Below, piece by piece: positions 10,006-19,393 of a stretch of DNA of 64,000 nt. Every line of letters begins with the position of its first letter. Within the stretch, counting starts at the first letter, position 1. The notes below the pieces were generated by a model. It saw nothing but the letters and a program-made list of their open reading frames with translations, ran no database searches and had not been told where the DNA came from. The position numbers were made by a program, and so were the translations under genes. The stretch lies in assembly GCF_001690685.1 (NCBI RefSeq), contig NZ_LZGL01000020.1, positions 186,001 through 250,000 on the forward strand, given 5' to 3'. The stretch comes from Gilliamella sp. wkB112. Its GTDB lineage: Bacteria; Pseudomonadota; Gammaproteobacteria; Enterobacterales; Orbaceae.

Positions 10006-10788
10006 ATGACAGTGGTACCAATAAAAAATGGAGTCAATTTCCGAGATTTGGGAGGAATCAAAACTATAGATGGTCGCCAAATTCGACCGGGCATGTTATA
10101 CAGAGCTGGTAACTTTGCGCATATTACACCTAGCGAAGGTGAATTTTTAGCTAATCAATTAAAACTACATTATGTGATCGATTATCGAGATCAAAAAGAA
10201 ATTGAACATTTTCCTGATAGGCTATGGCATAACGCCAATTATATTAATGTTCCTGCCAACCCTTTGTATAATGAGGTTACCGCTAGTTTAACCAGTGACT
10301 TGGAAGATGATAATAAAATTCTAAAAAACCGTTCCCCATTCGATTTTATGATAAAACTGTATCAAAAGTTACCATTTAATAATCCCGCTTATCAAAAACT
10401 CACCTCTATTTTACTTAATGCTGATGGCAAACCTTTAGTACAACATTGTGCCGTGGGTAAAGATCGTACCGGAGTTGGCGTGGCGTTAATCCTATTTGCA
10501 TTAGGCGTGAGTGAAGATAATATTATGCAAGATTATTTACTTACCGAACAGCTATTAACCGACTATCGGGAATGGTTATTAAACCAATATAAAGAAAAAG
10601 AAAAATATAAATTAAATCCTGATAAACTAGAAAATCGTAGACTAATTTTTGCTGCTAAAAAAGACTATTTATTAGCTGCTATTACTGCAATAAAAGAGCA
10701 TTATGACACAATTGATAATTGGTTAGCTAAAGAATATCAGTTAGATGAAAAGAACAAAAAAATTCTACAACAAATATATCTCATTTAA
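10006..10788 (+). CDS. Tyrosine-protein phosphatase (IphP-like family)
   Basis: This 260-aa protein has the N-terminal NFRDLGG signature and the P-loop [10 protein letters not shown], with nucleophile Cys148 and phosphate-binding Arg154. These define the bacterial Y_phosphatase3/IphP-type dual-specificity phosphatases. There is no signal peptide, so it should be cytoplasmic. Its substrate cannot be told from sequence: phosphotyrosine proteins or phosphoinositides have been reported in the family. It is divergent from pepB and convergent with the acpT-like gene, and no kinase is nearby. Confidence 0.85.
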   Translation: MTVVPIKNGVNFRDLGGIKTIDGRQIRPGMLYRAGNFAHITPSEGEFLANQLKLHYVIDYRDQKEIEHFPDRLWHNANYINVPANPLYNEVTASLTSDLEDDNKILKNRSPFDFMIKLYQKLPFNNPAYQKLTSILLNADGKPLVQHCAVGKDRTGVGVALILFALGVSEDNIMQDYLLTEQLLTDYREWLLNQYKEKEKYKLNPDKLENRRLIFAAKKDYLLAAITAIKEHYDTIDNWLAKEYQLDEKNKKILQQIYLI

Positions 10789-10822
10789 TTACTTGAACAA
10801 TATTAAAATGCGCCGATCCAAC

Positions 10823-10842
10823 GTACCTATTTGAATAGGTAC
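10823..10842. terminator. Perfect inverted repeat between convergent genes
   Basis: GTACCTAT at 10823-10830 pairs with ATAGGTAC at 10835-10842 around a TTGA loop. It sits between the ends of the phosphatase gene and the acpT-like gene, where a two-way terminator would be expected. The flanks lack a strong T run, so termination is uncertain. Confidence 0.45.
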
Positions 10843-10896
10843 AAACTAATAATTTAGAGTAATTCGAGTAATTAAAAAATAATAAATTACCTTCAA

Positions 10897-11523
10897 TTAT
10901 ACCAGCAATTCACATTTACTTATTGGAATATTACTGTTAACCGCAAGGTGGACATGTTTAATTTGTTTATATTGATAAAAAAAATGTTCGGCAAAAGGCG
11001 CACTAATTATGCCGTTATCTATATCAACACTAACTGACTTAATTTGCCAAACACCTTTGGCGTATAATTTTAGTGCTGACTCTTTTAAGGTCCACAATTG
11101 CCAAAAAGCCTTTAAACAATCAGCTTGTTTAATCATCCATTGATATTCATCTTCAGCAAAAAAATTTTTGGCTACATTAAGATAATTTTGGCGCGCACGT
11201 GCAACTTCAATATCTAGTCCAACTTTTCCTGTCAACGAAACCGCTACGGCTACCATATTTTGACTATGGCTAATATTAAAATCAGGTAAATTTCGGTCTA
11301 AAAAGCTAGGGCGATTATTATCCCCAATAATAATATCGGGTAATATTGAGATAGCACAATAACGGTGCAGTAACCTTGCCAATATTGATCGACAAACTAA
11401 AAATTGTGTTTTGCGGTGAGCATTTAATTTATTAGCTTGTTCAAGAATTTGCGGAGATAAAAGAGAAAAATCTACGCTAACATCATTTAGATCAGCAAGT
11501 TGTATGATTAGCATTATCGACAA
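10897..11523 (-). CDS. acpT: 4'-phosphopantetheinyl transferase, AcpT/Sfp-like
   Basis: This 208-aa protein has the Sfp-type signatures: NISHSQNMVAVAV, the Mg-binding VGLDIEVAR (Asp and Glu), and WTLKESALKLYAKG. It moves 4'-phosphopantetheine from CoA to a serine on a carrier protein. Size and single-gene context fit AcpT, the secondary ACP transferase of enterics, more than EntD. No siderophore or polyketide genes are in the window to suggest another carrier. The activity is well supported; the symbol is by similarity. Confidence 0.75.
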   Translation of the reverse strand: MSIMLIIQLADLNDVSVDFSLLSPQILEQANKLNAHRKTQFLVCRSILARLLHRYCAISILPDIIIGDNNRPSFLDRNLPDFNISHSQNMVAVAVSLTGKVGLDIEVARARQNYLNVAKNFFAEDEYQWMIKQADCLKAFWQLWTLKESALKLYAKGVWQIKSVSVDIDNGIISAPFAEHFFYQYKQIKHVHLAVNSNIPISKCELLV

Positions 11524-11555
11524 ACCATTATTAATAAAATTTATTTTTTCTATTT

Positions 11556-11580
11556 TAACAGCATGCTATGCTAACTGTTA
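11556..11580. repeat. Inverted repeat in the acpT-metC divergent spacer
   Basis: TAACAG at 11556-11561 pairs with CTGTTA at 11575-11580, with GCATGC/TATGC in the middle. It lies between two divergent starts, so it could be an operator or a promoter-associated dyad. It does not fit the MetJ box (AGACGTCT). Confidence 0.35.
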
Positions 11581-11612
11581 TTAAAAATTACTAAGTAGCC
11601 TAAGGACACATC

Positions 11613-12830
11613 ATGTCGTTACCAACCAAATTAGTTAATGCCGGACGTAAAAAACGTTACACCCAAGGCGCTGTTAATTCAGTAATTCAACGAGCCTCTT
11701 CATTGGTTTTTGATACTGTTGAAGCAAAAAAAGAAGCAACTGAAAATCGTACCAAAGGAGCACTATTTTATGGACGCCGTGGCGCACTAACTCATTTTGC
11801 ACTACAAGATGCCATGGTTGAAATTGAAGGTGGCGCAGGTTGCTATCTTTACCCGTGTGGCGCTGCTGCTATTGCTAATGCGATTTTAGCATTCGTAAAA
11901 TCAGGTGATCATATTCTTGTTTCCGAGGCCGCTTATGAGCCTACTCAAGAATTTTGCCAACATATTTTAAAAGATTTTGGCGTGCAAACGGATTACTTTT
12001 CGCCCTTAATCGGACGCTATATTAGCCAGCAGATTAAACCAAATACTAAAGTAGTTTTCCTTGAATCTCCAAGTTCAATTACGATGGAGGTTCATGATGT
12101 CCCTGCTATTGTTAAAGCCATTCGCAGTGTTAACCCTGAGATCATCATTATGATGGATAATACCTGGGGCGCGGGTGTATTATTTAAAGCACTTGAACAT
12201 GATATTGATATATCAATCCAAGCTGGCACCAAATATTTAGTTGGTCATTCTGATGCCATGATAGGCACAGCAGTAGCAAATGAACGCTGTTGGGATACAC
12301 TGCGGGAACGTAGTTATTTAATGGGGCAAATGTGCGATGCTGACACAGCTTATATGGCTGCACGCGGTTTACGTACCCTAGCAATAAGATTGAAGCAACA
12401 TCATGAAAGTGGCATAAAAGTCGCTAAATGGTTAGCTGAGCATCCAAAAGTTGCCATTGTCAATCATCCAGCATTAGAAAGCTGTAAAGGTCATGAGTTT
12501 TTTAAACGTGATTTTACTGGGGCTAGTGGTCTATTTTCTTTTGTGCTCAAAGAACATCTAAGCGACGTTCAATTGTCCGATTTTTTAGATAATCTCACTT
12601 ACTTTTCTATGGCTTATTCTTGGGGAGGATTCGAATCATTAATTCTGGCCAATCAACCGGAGGAACTCGCTAAAATTAGACCGGTATCGGGAGTGAATTT
12701 TACCGGAACATTAATTCGACTACATATTGGTCTTGAAGATCCCGATGATTTAATAGCTGATCTCGAAGCGGGTCTCAATCGTATAAAATTACATAAAAAT
12801 AAAGTCAATGCCTTACAAACATTAGTATAG
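11613..12830 (+). CDS. metC: Cystathionine beta-lyase
   Basis: This 405-aa PLP enzyme of the Cys/Met metabolism family converts cystathionine to homocysteine, pyruvate and ammonia in methionine synthesis. The PLP lysine is Lys207 in [30 protein letters not shown] near the N terminus and SWGGFESL near the C terminus are typical of MetC rather than MetB. A GGACAC-type ribosome site precedes the ATG. tilS follows after 11 bases, so the two are probably co-transcribed. Confidence 0.92.
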   Translation: MSLPTKLVNAGRKKRYTQGAVNSVIQRASSLVFDTVEAKKEATENRTKGALFYGRRGALTHFALQDAMVEIEGGAGCYLYPCGAAAIANAILAFVKSGDHILVSEAAYEPTQEFCQHILKDFGVQTDYFSPLIGRYISQQIKPNTKVVFLESPSSITMEVHDVPAIVKAIRSVNPEIIIMMDNTWGAGVLFKALEHDIDISIQAGTKYLVGHSDAMIGTAVANERCWDTLRERSYLMGQMCDADTAYMAARGLRTLAIRLKQHHESGIKVAKWLAEHPKVAIVNHPALESCKGHEFFKRDFTGASGLFSFVLKEHLSDVQLSDFLDNLTYFSMAYSWGGFESLILANQPEELAKIRPVSGVNFTGTLIRLHIGLEDPDDLIADLEAGLNRIKLHKNKVNALQTLV

Positions 12831-12841
12831 TCGGACTAATA

Positions 12842-14149
12842 ATGATAAACCAACAAGATCAAATTATCGATGAAACAATTATACAAACAATATTGCATAG
12901 CCTTAAGGGCAGGCAATCGCTGTTAATTGCTTTTAGTGGTGGTGTAGATTCATCGGTACTCTTGCATGGGCTGGTACAACTCAAGCAGTATTACATGCCT
13001 AACTTACAACTTAGAGCTATTTATATTCACCATGGCTTAAGTCAAAATGCAGATTATTGGGCTGAGCATTGTCATCATCAATGCCAAAAATGGCAGGTGC
13101 CATTAATTATTGAAAAGGTAAAACTTAACGCTAAAGCGGGTAATATTGAAGAGCAAGCAAGAAATGCTCGTTATCAAGCTATCTTTAAACATCTAAACCA
13201 TGATGAAACATTATGCACCGCTCAACATTTAGATGATCAATGTGAAACCTTCTTTTTAGCCTTAAAACGCGGCAGTGGTCCTGCCGGCCTTGCGGCTATG
13301 CCACAAGAAAATAAACAACATCTTCGTCCTTTATTAACTATCTCCCGCCAACAAATTGAGCATTATGCTACCAAATATAAATTAACTTGGATTGAAGACG
13401 AAAGTAACCAAGATGACCATTATGACCGTAATTTTTTAAGATTAAATGTACTCCCTATTCTTAACCATCGTTGGCCACATTTTTCACAGATGGTTGCGCG
13501 CAGCGCTGAACTATGCCAGCAACAACAAGATCTTATTGAAGAACTTCTACAAGCAGATTTCAGTCAAATAATTGGTGAACAAGGGCAACTATCAATAATA
13601 CCACTACTCAATTATGCTGAATATAAACGCAATGCAATTTTGCGTATGTGGTTTAAATCACAACAAATTAACATGCCAACACGACAGCAAATTGCCTTAA
13701 TTTGGCAAACGGTTGCTTTAGCCAAAGAAGATGCTAATCCCAAATTTTTGTTACATAATCGGCAAATCCGCCGCTATCAAAACCAACTTTATTTACTACC
13801 AATATATCAGGACATTGAACATGAAATACTGAATTGGGATTTGCAATCTCCGCTAGTATTGCCAAATAATTTAGGGCAACTACAAGTTGATTATCATACT
13901 GATTTAGCATGCCGATTACCTCATATTGATGAACAAGTCACAGTTCGATTCCATGCCCAAGGTCAATTTCAGATTGTTAACCGGCACGGTTCTCGTTCAA
14001 TAAAAAAACTTTGGCAAGAGCATCGTATTCCACCTTGGCAACGAACCCGTATTCCTTTGATTTATTATAATGAACAACTGATTACCGCTGTGGGTATATT
14101 TGTAACAAAACAAGGTAAAGGTACTGAAATTAGCTTTATTCAGAAATAG
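12842..14149 (+). CDS. tilS: tRNA(Ile)-lysidine synthase
   Basis: This 435-aa enzyme (E. coli 432) has the PP-loop SGGVDSS at about residues 33-39 and the TilS middle and C-terminal domains. It adenylates C34 of the CAU-anticodon tRNA(Ile) and replaces it with lysine, changing decoding from AUG to AUA, and is essential in most bacteria. It ends in a strong terminator and is co-directional with metC. An AT-rich genome uses AUA often, which makes this enzyme central here (inference). Confidence 0.93.
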   Translation: MINQQDQIIDETIIQTILHSLKGRQSLLIAFSGGVDSSVLLHGLVQLKQYYMPNLQLRAIYIHHGLSQNADYWAEHCHHQCQKWQVPLIIEKVKLNAKAGNIEEQARNARYQAIFKHLNHDETLCTAQHLDDQCETFFLALKRGSGPAGLAAMPQENKQHLRPLLTISRQQIEHYATKYKLTWIEDESNQDDHYDRNFLRLNVLPILNHRWPHFSQMVARSAELCQQQQDLIEELLQADFSQIIGEQGQLSIIPLLNYAEYKRNAILRMWFKSQQINMPTRQQIALIWQTVALAKEDANPKFLLHNRQIRRYQNQLYLLPIYQDIEHEILNWDLQSPLVLPNNLGQLQVDYHTDLACRLPHIDEQVTVRFHAQGQFQIVNRHGSRSIKKLWQEHRIPPWQRTRIPLIYYNEQLITAVGIFVTKQGKGTEISFIQK

Positions 14150-14190
14150 TTGTTAGACCAAATTATTAGCTTAACTAAAAATCAAACGAT

Positions 14191-14218
14191 AAAGGAGGTA
14201 CTAGCGCCTCCTTTTTTT
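14191..14218 (+). terminator. Terminator after tilS
   Basis: AAAGGAGG (14191-14198) pairs with CCTCCTTT (14207-14214), followed by a T run on the plus strand. It separates the metC-tilS unit from the convergent copA gene. Confidence 0.85.
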
Positions 14219-14242
14219 AAGAAATTATATTCCACCAGATAT

Positions 14243-16423
14243 TTAAGACCTGGCTTGCCAACGTTTTAGTAATAGCGCATTTGTCACCACACTCACACTA
14301 CTTAATGCCATTGCCGCACCGGCAATCATTGGATTTAAGAAACCTAATGCCGCTAGTGGGATCCCAATTAGATTATAGAAAAATGCCCAAAATAAATTTT
14401 GCTTAATTTTATTATAGGTTCTACGAGAAATATCAATCGCATCAGCAATTAAAAATAAATTACCGCGCATTAAAGTGATACTTGAGGCATGCATGGCCAC
14501 ATCCGTACCTGTCCCCATTGCGATCCCAATATCAGCTGCTGCTAATGCTGGCGCATCATTAATACCATCACCGACCATGGCAACTTTATTAGCATTATTT
14601 TGCTCATTATTTTTTTGCAATTGATAAATATAATTAGCTTTATCTTGAGGTAGTACTTCCGCGATCACTTCATCAAGCCCCAACTGCTGTCCAACATAAT
14701 TAGCAGCATTTTGATTATCACCCGTTAGCATTACTGTTTTTACCTGTAGTTGATGTAAAGCTTGGATAGCCGTTTTGGCTTCATCTTTTATTACATCAGC
14801 AAAACCGAATAGGGCTAATATTACTACATTGCCGTCCGATTGCTGCTTAGCTAACAATGAAATGGTATAACCTTTTTGTGCAAACGTATTAATTTTATCA
14901 TCCATATCTACAAAATAAGCATTAAGTGATTTCATCCACCTTAAGCTCCCTAAATAGTATTCGCTATTATCAAGTGTTGCCATCACGCCCGAACCAGCGA
15001 CTGAAGTAATATTTTGTGCATAACTATATTGTTTAGCTTTAGCCAAAATAGCTTTGGCTAATGGATGTTCACTACCGGCTTGCATTGACGCCGCAATAGA
15101 TAAGATTTGTTCTGGCGTATCACTGCCAATAATATCCATTTCGACTAATTCAGGTTTACCCACTGTTAGTGTGCCGGTTTTATCAAATGCGACTGTATTG
15201 ATATTGTGCAGAGTTTCTAACGCCTCAGCATCTTTAATTAAAATACCGTGGCGAGCTGCAACTCCAGTACCTACCATTATCGCGGTTGGTGTTGCTAATC
15301 CTAATGCACACGGACAAGCAATCACTAGCACCGCCACGGCATGTAATAATGCCTGTTGCCAATCTTGGGTAAACAATCCCCAACTAACTAACGTAATAAG
15401 TGCAATCGACAAAATTACTGGTACAAAAATAGCCGAAATTCGGTCAACAATTCTTTGGATTGGCGCTTTCTTCGCTTGAGCCGATTCAACCATTTCAATA
15501 ATCTTTGATAAAGTTGAATTAGCCAAAATGGCAGTAGTTCTAACAATAATCAATCCTTCACCATTAATGGCTCCACCGGTGACGTTATCATTAACTGTTT
15601 TGTTAACTGGAAAGCTCTCACCGGTTAGCATTGATTCATCACTACTTGATGAACCTTCAATAATTACTCCATCAACAGGTATTTTTTCACCTGGTTTAAT
15701 CACAACAATATCATTAACTTGTACTTGATTAATTGGTATGGTTATCTCTTGTTCATTTCGCCTGATTAAAGCCATTTCCGGTCTTAACGCAGAAAGCGCC
15801 TCAATTGCTTGGGTAGTTTGATGTTTAGCCCTTGACTCTAACCACTTACCGATCAAAATCAACGTGATAATAACTACAGATGACTCAAAATAAAGGTGAT
15901 TATAATCACCCTTGATCAGTTGATAAACCGATAATCCATAAGCAGCACTAGTACCAATCGCCACCAGTAAATCCATATTACCGGATAGTGCTATTGCTGA
16001 CTTAAAGCCACTACGGTAAAATTTTGCCCCTAAGCCAAATTGAACTATTGAGGCAAGGATAAGTTGTAACCAAGCTGGCATCATTAAATGCAAACCAAAT
16101 GGTTCTAATAGCATAGGAAAGACAAACGGTATAGCAAGGATTACTGAGGTAACAATTGGCCAAAGTGATGCTTGTTTATCAGTATCTTTAGCGTGGGTTT
16201 CTTGGTCAGTAATTTTAACTGCATGATAACCAGCTTTATCAACTGCTGCCATTAAGGTTTCTAACTTAACATTTGCGTTAGTGGCTACCGTTGCCTTTTC
16301 TGTAGCAAGATTAACACTAACATCAATTACACCATCAATCTTTTTTAGAGCCTTTTCAACACGGCTAACGCATGATGCGCAGCTCATATCTTCAACAAAA
16401 AAATTATATTCAACTGTTTTCAT
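14243..16423 (-). CDS. copA: Copper-exporting P1B-type ATPase
   Basis: This 726-aa inner-membrane Cu(I) exporter has one N-terminal HMA domain with the copper motif Cys15-x-x-Cys18 (DMSCASC). Eight membrane helices include the CPC motif at about 370-372. The phosphorylated aspartate is Asp414 in DKTGTLT, and the hinge is [23 protein letters not shown]. coli CopA has two HMA domains and 834 aa, so this is the shorter one-HMA form. I found no CueR-type dyad upstream. The HxlR gene lies divergently 254 bases away. Confidence 0.93.
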   Translation of the reverse strand: MKTVEYNFFVEDMSCASCVSRVEKALKKIDGVIDVSVNLATEKATVATNANVKLETLMAAVDKAGYHAVKITDQETHAKDTDKQASLWPIVTSVILAIPFVFPMLLEPFGLHLMMPAWLQLILASIVQFGLGAKFYRSGFKSAIALSGNMDLLVAIGTSAAYGLSVYQLIKGDYNHLYFESSVVIITLILIGKWLESRAKHQTTQAIEALSALRPEMALIRRNEQEITIPINQVQVNDIVVIKPGEKIPVDGVIIEGSSSSDESMLTGESFPVNKTVNDNVTGGAINGEGLIIVRTTAILANSTLSKIIEMVESAQAKKAPIQRIVDRISAIFVPVILSIALITLVSWGLFTQDWQQALLHAVAVLVIACPCALGLATPTAIMVGTGVAARHGILIKDAEALETLHNINTVAFDKTGTLTVGKPELVEMDIIGSDTPEQILSIAASMQAGSEHPLAKAILAKAKQYSYAQNITSVAGSGVMATLDNSEYYLGSLRWMKSLNAYFVDMDDKINTFAQKGYTISLLAKQQSDGNVVILALFGFADVIKDEAKTAIQALHQLQVKTVMLTGDNQNAANYVGQQLGLDEVIAEVLPQDKANYIYQLQKNNEQNNANKVAMVGDGINDAPALAAADIGIAMGTGTDVAMHASSITLMRGNLFLIADAIDISRRTYNKIKQNLFWAFFYNLIGIPLAALGFLNPMIAGAAMALSSVSVVTNALLLKRWQARS

Positions 16424-16677
16424 TTAACGCATCCCTTAATTATTGGTGTTGTAAGGTTTAATATATCCTACATGATAAGAAATCGTTTACTAGCAAAGTG
16501 CACTATTATTTTAATAGCTGGAATTGATGCTACTTATATTATTAAATATCTCAAAGAGCGTGCGGTTTCCGTCATCTTAATAATATAACGAATAAATATT
16601 CTAATACTAATTATTGTATTAACAAGAATGCACTTTTTTGATATATACTTACCAAAAATATACTATGAGATATCTAA

Positions 16678-17076
16678 ATGAATAATAATTTGTTTATAGC
16701 CGTTGAGCCAAATCAGAATAATCATACTATTACCCATTGCCCGGTTGAAACAACAATAAACATGATAGGTGGAAAATATAAATCCTTAATTTTATGGAAA
16801 CTAATGACGGCAACAACGTTAAGATTTTCTCAATTACATAGGGAAATTCCATGTGCCACACCTAAAATGCTAACTCAACAATTGCGTGAACTTGAAGCCA
16901 ATGGTTTAATTAGTCGAAAAGTTTTCCCAGTGGTACCACCAAAAGTTGAATATTCATTAACCGATTTTGGCAGAAGTATTAAACCAGTATTAGAAGCAAT
17001 GTATAAGTGGGGGAGTCACAGCTTAAAAAAACAAGGGTTAAAAGTTAATTGTTCAATGGATGCAATAACTGACTAA
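16678..17076 (+). CDS. HxlR-family winged-helix regulator
   Basis: This 132-aa protein carries the HxlR signature: CPVETTINMIGGKYKSLILWKL near the N terminus (Cys21) and then FSQLHREIPCATPKMLTQQLRELEANGLISRK. Family members sense aldehydes, quinones or redox state, often through that N-terminal cysteine, and usually regulate a divergent neighbour. The only divergent neighbour is copA. A -10-like TATACT precedes the start, and the ribosome site is weak. The target and signal are unknown. Confidence 0.85.
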   Translation: MNNNLFIAVEPNQNNHTITHCPVETTINMIGGKYKSLILWKLMTATTLRFSQLHREIPCATPKMLTQQLRELEANGLISRKVFPVVPPKVEYSLTDFGRSIKPVLEAMYKWGSHSLKKQGLKVNCSMDAITD

Positions 17077-17167
17077 TTTTAACTATATTTAGCTAAATTA
17101 CTAATATGTTATGCTCACTTCTCTTATATCATACTAAGAAAGGCACATATAAAAAAACAGGTAAAAT

Positions 17168-17314
17168 TCATACAATAACTAGAATATTATAAAACTTTTT
17201 AGGAGCATTACTGATTGCTTGAGCGGTACCAATCGTAAGCCACACAAGGGCAGGAATTAAACCAATACAAGCAATTAAAGCAAAACTAATTAACCCTGTT
17301 TGTGAGATATTCAA
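17168..17314 (-). CDS. Small single-pass membrane peptide (48 aa), unrecognised
   Basis: This short frame begins with TTG at 17314 and ends with TGA at 17170-17168. AGGAG lies eight bases before the TTG, a strong ribosome site. The peptide has one hydrophobic stretch, about residues 7-27 (LISFALIACIGLIPALVWL), then a polar segment with Lys39-Lys40 and a hydrophobic tail. It begins 19 bases after the stop of the 103-aa gene, so the two look like an operon. I do not recognise it. The strong ribosome site and membrane segment favour a real peptide, but the TTG start lowers confidence. Confidence 0.5.
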   Translation of the reverse strand: MNISQTGLISFALIACIGLIPALVWLTIGTAQAISNAPKKFYNILVIV

Positions 17315-17333
17315 CAGTAAAACTCCTGTGAAT

Positions 17334-17645
17334 TTAAGACTGATCTAACGTACTAATAACAATAATGTCGCCATCATCACTTAAATTAATCACTTTCATA
17401 TCAAATCTAACCAATTCATAAATATCTAAATCACTAATGTTATATTTTGCATGCCAGAAAAATTTCCTGACCGATTTTGCTGTGGTTCTGTGTGTTTGGC
17501 TGTATTCGTTTTGACCTGATTCGTAAGAGGTTTCCCCTTGCTCTATAAGACTTTTAATCCATTCGTGGGGGTTTTCCGTTGTTATCCAATAGGCAATAGT
17601 TTGATCTTTTGTTTCGTTTCTTATACTCACTGACCAACCAAGCAT
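17334..17645 (-). CDS. Unrecognised 103-aa protein
   Basis: I do not recognise this protein. It is soluble-looking, rich in charged and aromatic residues (IAYWITTENPHEWIKSL, RKFFWHAKYNISDLDIYELV), with no signal peptide or membrane segment. The end, about residues 80-103 (FDMKVINLSDDGDIIVIST), looks like beta strands. The start ATG at 17645 follows a purine-poor region with only a weak ribosome site. It lies in the one accessory patch of the window and directly precedes the small membrane peptide. A phage or toxin-immunity origin is possible from context only. Confidence 0.6.
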   Translation of the reverse strand: MLGWSVSIRNETKDQTIAYWITTENPHEWIKSLIEQGETSYESGQNEYSQTHRTTAKSVRKFFWHAKYNISDLDIYELVRFDMKVINLSDDGDIIVISTLDQS

Positions 17646-17744
17646 TTTTAATTTATCCTAGATTTTAAAAAAAACACGTATCATAGTTATATTAATTATG
17701 TTTTATAAAATTGCAAGGATATATAAAACTTCCAACATAACCCA

Positions 17745-17816
17745 TTGATTGGATTGGATTGGTTTGCCTTGAGTTATGAAGATATGCCAGAAGTTACCGA
17801 AGCATTTAGGAGGTAA
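17745..17816 (+). pseudogene. 3' remnant of an upstream ORF (about 23 codons)
   Basis: The frame is open from 17727, with TTG at 17745 as the earliest start, and ends at TAA 17814-17816. It encodes a tail reading LSYEDMPEVTEAFRR. Its last codons form the AGGAGG ribosome site of the following antitoxin-like gene, with only four bases between stop and ATG. That is the geometry of a two-gene operon whose first gene has lost its 5' part. I do not recognise the family. Confidence 0.35.
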
Positions 17817-17820
17817 AATC

Positions 17821-17975
17821 ATGATGACACCAGAAGAAAAGAAAAATGGATTGAAGCAAATAGGGAATCAAAAACTATATTAGCTCTTGAGGGCCTTTAT
17901 CCAGATGAAACTAGTAAGGTCATTGAAAAAGCAGTTTTAAAAGATCATGTGATGAACTCTGATGCTGTTAATTAA
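17821..17975 (+). pseudogene. Frameshifted VbhA-like (Fic partner) antitoxin
   Basis: A perfect AGGAGG lies seven bases before ATG 17821. The opening frame MMTPEEKK runs to a stop at 17881, while the continuing homology lies in another frame: WIEANRESKTILALEGLYP from 17847 on, ending at TAA 17973-17975. Adding one A to the A tract at 17842-17846 would join them into a 51-aa product. The central S..LALEGLYPDE then V-I block is the layout I associate with VbhA/YhfG-type antitoxins of Fic toxins. No Fic toxin (HPFxxGNG) follows. Family assignment is from memory. Confidence 0.5.
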
Positions 17976-18060
17976 ATACTTGAATATGCAAAAGAAATTC
18001 AGACATTAAAAGGCTTTTTAGAATCTCGAACTTAGATGAAATAAGAGGAGAGCTTGGAAA

Positions 18061-18240
18061 GTCATTTAAACGCCCGTAGAGGCATTTTTCCTTTTTAGGT
18101 GAGTATATATTCATATTCAAAAAATTGCACTGGTGAGCGTTAAGGTTTAAAGATTCCCTTCCCCTTGATAAGCCTATGCGGTGGGGAACCCTACAAGGGT
18201 GCCCTGTGTTTGTGGATGTTTTCACATTTTTATTTATATA
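18061..18240 (+). pseudogene. Ash/Icd-like phage-satellite protein remnant
   Basis: One frame reads HLNARRGIFPF, a stop, then after another stop GLKIPFPLISLCGGEPYKG and ALCLWMFSH. The NARRGIF and LISLCGGEPYKG blocks in this order recur in small proteins annotated as Ash-family or host-division-inhibitor (Icd)-like in P4-type satellites and prophages, recalled from memory. Two in-frame stops break it. It abuts the 3' end of suhB. It is evidence for a past satellite insertion in this gap. Confidence 0.45.
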
Positions 18241-18250
18241 TCTATATAAA

Positions 18251-19054
18251 TTAATTGCGTAATTTTTCAGGCCATTCATTTTGGGTGGCAACTAGTATCT
18301 CTTTTACTACTTTAGGATTGCCAGCTACAACATTACCAGAAACCATATAGTTATTACCGCCAGCAAAATCAGTTATTACGCCCCCAGCTTCACGTAAAAT
18401 AAGTTCGCCCCCAGCAATATCCCATGGTTTTAAACCAATTTCGAAAAAGCCATCTAGCCGACCGGCAGCTACATAAGCCAGATCTAAAGCCCCCGCACCG
18501 GCACGACGAAAATCACCACACTTAGCAAATAATTTCTGTAATACTGCAAAATAGCTTTCACTATATTGTTTTGCTCTAAAAGGGAAAGCGGTTGCCAAAA
18601 CACTACCATCTAAGTCTTTGGCATTACTAACTCGAATACGGTAACCATTAAGTTGAGCGCCTTGCCCCCTCACTGCAGTGAATAATTCATTACTCATTGG
18701 ATTATAAACTACAGCGACTTCCGTTTTACCTTTCACTCGCACTGCGATAGAAACGGCAAAATGAGGAATATTTCTAATAAAATTGGTGGTGCCATCAATT
18801 GGATCAATTATCCATTGTGTATCACTATCATTGCCTTTGGCAAGACCACTTTCTTCCGCAACAATAGTATGATCTGGATAAGCTTTTTTGATTGTTTCAA
18901 TAATCAAAGCTTCAGCAGCACGATCTACGTTAGTGGCAAAATCATTAGCGCCTTTGGTGTCGATTTCGATCGAACTAGGATTTTCATAAGCCTTGATGGC
19001 TACATTACCTGCTTTACGAGCAGCACGAATAGCAATATTCAGCATCGGATGCAT
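18251..19054 (-). CDS. suhB: Inositol-1-monophosphatase / SuhB
   Basis: This 267-aa protein has the exact E. coli SuhB length. It carries the Mg-dependent phosphatase motifs VAEESG (about 65-70), WIIDPIDGTTNFI (about 82-94) and WDIAGGELILREAGG near the C terminus. In E. coli SuhB also joins the rRNA antitermination complex with NusA and affects rRNA maturation, so its main role may be non-enzymatic. It stands alone, transcribed toward the decayed element. The start gives the MHPMLNIAIRAARKAGN N terminus of the family. Confidence 0.94.
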   Translation of the reverse strand: MHPMLNIAIRAARKAGNVAIKAYENPSSIEIDTKGANDFATNVDRAAEALIIETIKKAYPDHTIVAEESGLAKGNDSDTQWIIDPIDGTTNFIRNIPHFAVSIAVRVKGKTEVAVVYNPMSNELFTAVRGQGAQLNGYRIRVSNAKDLDGSVLATAFPFRAKQYSESYFAVLQKLFAKCGDFRRAGAGALDLAYVAAGRLDGFFEIGLKPWDIAGGELILREAGGVITDFAGGNNYMVSGNVVAGNPKVVKEILVATQNEWPEKLRN

Positions 19055-19393
19055 AATTTTATTCCAATTGATGATGTTAAAGAACGGTTTTATTTAATGT
19101 GGCACTTGCCATACAAAAAATTAGCGCTAGTATAAAGCTTTTACAGCCTTTTTGCTAGTTTATGTTGTATTGATTAAAGACATCTTAAAATTGTTAACAT
19201 TTTATTAAATCAGTTACAGGATTTATAGGTATAGAAAATATATAAACTTACTAACAATTTTATTTAACCGCATTATCAACTAGATTACTAAAAATTTACT
19301 TATCAAATAGATAAAATGTTTCTATTCGCATTAATTTAGGAATTATTGCATAATACCCAGCGTATTAAATGCTAAATTGGAGTGCAAATTATT
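19055..19393. other. Non-coding spacer between suhB and ubiU
   Basis: This 339-base divergent spacer is very AT-rich and holds the promoters of suhB and ubiU. I searched for an FNR box (TTGAT-N4-ATCAA), because E. coli ubiUVT responds to FNR, and found no convincing match. I see no small ORF or RNA gene. Confidence 0.5.

Larger units (their letters stand above)
17646..18250. other. 605-base accessory gap with decayed genes
   Basis: No intact gene fills this stretch. It holds an ORF tail at 17745-17816, a frameshifted antitoxin-like gene at 17821-17975, an in-frame continuation to about 18035, and an Ash/Icd-like phage fragment at about 18061-18240. Stops interrupt each of them. An antisense frame at 17968-18291 is open but has no coding character and would overlap suhB. 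It reads as the residue of a mobile element. Confidence 0.6.

Noticed and set aside
9913..10080. N-terminal extension of PepB
   Set aside because: The added residues have no homology to PepB, overlap the divergent phosphatase gene, and the ATG at 9912 has a good ribosome site.
11524..11612. MetJ box upstream of metC
   Set aside because: No AGACGTCT-like tandem is present; only an unrelated TAACAG/CTGTTA dyad.
16180..16230. Programmed frameshift in copA producing a CopA(Z)-like chaperone
   Set aside because: E. coli copA has a slippery CCCAAAG after its first metal-binding domain; nothing equivalent lies after the single HMA domain here.
16424..16677. CueR operator for copA
   Set aside because: I looked for the ACCTTCC/GGAAGGT dyad; only a lone AAGGTTTA is present, without a second arm.
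17968..18291. 107-aa minus-strand frame over the suhB 3' end
   Set aside because: It overlaps suhB and runs antisense to the phage fragment; it has no ribosome site and no recognisable protein features.
19055..19393. FNR box upstream of ubiU
   Set aside because: ATCAA strings occur, but none has TTGAT four bases before it.
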